The notes under the pieces are model-generated. The model did not search any database and was not told where the DNA came from. It worked only from the letters and a program-made list of their open reading frames with translations. A DNA stretch of 64,000 bases, taken from Vibrio toranzoniae. GTDB taxonomy: Bacteria; Pseudomonadota; Gammaproteobacteria; Enterobacterales; Vibrionaceae. Each line of letters starts with the position of its first letter. The first letter of the stretch is position 1. Below, piece by piece: positions 63,786-64,000 of this stretch. A program made the translations under genes and the position numbers. The stretch covers positions 186,001-250,000 of the forward strand of contig NZ_AP025515.1 in NCBI RefSeq assembly GCF_024347655.1. Reading direction: 5' to 3'.

Positions 63786-64000
63786 TTAATCGTTACTGGC
63801 ACACAGTCCAGTGATTCGGTCACACATGGCTTTATTGACTATAAAGTGGGTGTTGAGGAACGCTAATTGGGCAAGTGCCGATTCAGCAGTACGCTCGTAA
63901 CCTTGTGTAAAGCTTGGTAGCAATTGAGCAAACTTAGGAAAGCGTACTTCTAGCCTTCTATCAGACATAAATTCATCAACGAATTCAGGCTCAGGCTGTT
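63786..64000 (-). CDS. Uncharacterised protein, C-terminal part (5' end outside window)
   Basis: The frame is open through the right end of the window; an ATG at 63968 is internal, since acidic/Pro-rich codons (QPEPEFVDEF) continue upstream. The visible C-terminus (MSDRRLEVRFPKFAQLLPSF .. FIVNKAMCDRITGLCASND) has two Cys and no membrane segment. I do not recognise it. Confidence 0.6.
   Translation of the reverse strand, partial: QPEPEFVDEFMSDRRLEVRFPKFAQLLPSFTQGYERTAESALAQLAFLNTHFIVNKAMCDRITGLCASND

Noticed and set aside
1..64000. tRNA, rRNA genes and CRISPR arrays
   Set aside because: I saw no clover-leaf-like segments, rRNA stretches or regularly spaced repeats; a covariance-model scan would be the proper test.

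Overview
The window is ordinary-density Gammaproteobacterial DNA and almost certainly comes from a Vibrio, probably a Splendidus-clade species and probably chromosome 2. Pointers are the two-adaptor RND operon of the VexIJK/VmeTUV type, the divergent gcvT // glyA-gcvH-gcvP locus, NorM, Gsk, CreA, a GlyGly-CTERM trypsin-like protease, many chemotaxis and cyclic-dinucleotide genes, and a solitary integron-cassette-like gene. The species and replicon assignment is inference. I saw no rRNA, tRNA or CRISPR array and no intact insertion sequence.

Layout. 1-8.2 kb: the 3' end of a phospholipase D-family gene, a tamA-like Omp85 gene without tamB beside it, a DEAD-box helicase, a DUF1127-like small protein, a TerC/Alx membrane protein behind a yybP-ykoY (manganese) riboswitch, a 31-codon small gene and a cytoplasmic 5'-nucleotidase-like enzyme. 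8.4-16.3 kb: a YbjD-like OLD nuclease, a DUF1097 protein, a LysR regulator divergent from a formate/nitrite-channel-CBS fusion, a cytochrome b561-YceI pair, DUF2164 and an unknown gene. 16.4-22.6 kb: an RND pump with two lipoprotein adaptors, divergent from a TetR regulator. 22.6-29.1 kb: a complete ectoine-degradation cluster, doeABXCD, with a hairpin-rich leader. 29.1-37.6 kb: a second RhlE-type helicase, acpH, several small ORFs, a TyrR-boxed tyrP-like transporter, a chemoreceptor with a hairpin over its ribosome-binding site, a zinc-ribbon protein, a YieH-like phosphatase and creA. 37.7-45.6 kb: gsk, fhs, a diguanylate cyclase, a YqaB-like phosphatase, arfB and a secreted protease. 45.8-53.3 kb: the glycine-cleavage/one-carbon locus with an XRE-cupin regulator and PurR-like boxes. 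53.3-59.4 kb: an accessory-looking stretch with MerR-type promoters, a 36-aa Cys-Cys protein, a cassette-like gene, norM, a pilin-like protein, a methyltransferase, a tandem HD-GYP protein and a decayed second copy of the norM 3' end. 59.4-64 kb: a chemoreceptor, a delta-class carbonic anhydrase and a second tryptophanyl-tRNA synthetase (trpS2) behind a Trp-Trp leader peptide.

Functional links. fhs, glyA, gcvT, gcvH and gcvP all feed the folate one-carbon pool, and PurR-like boxes lie near fhs and gcvT. DoeA, DoeB, DoeD and DoeC together turn ectoine into aspartate. The diguanylate cyclase and the HD-GYP protein make and break cyclic dinucleotides, and two methyl-accepting proteins feed chemotaxis. 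The least expected items are the trpS2 attenuator-like leader, the solitary cassette-like gene, and the duplicated norM 3' fragment bracketing about 3.1 kb of other genes.
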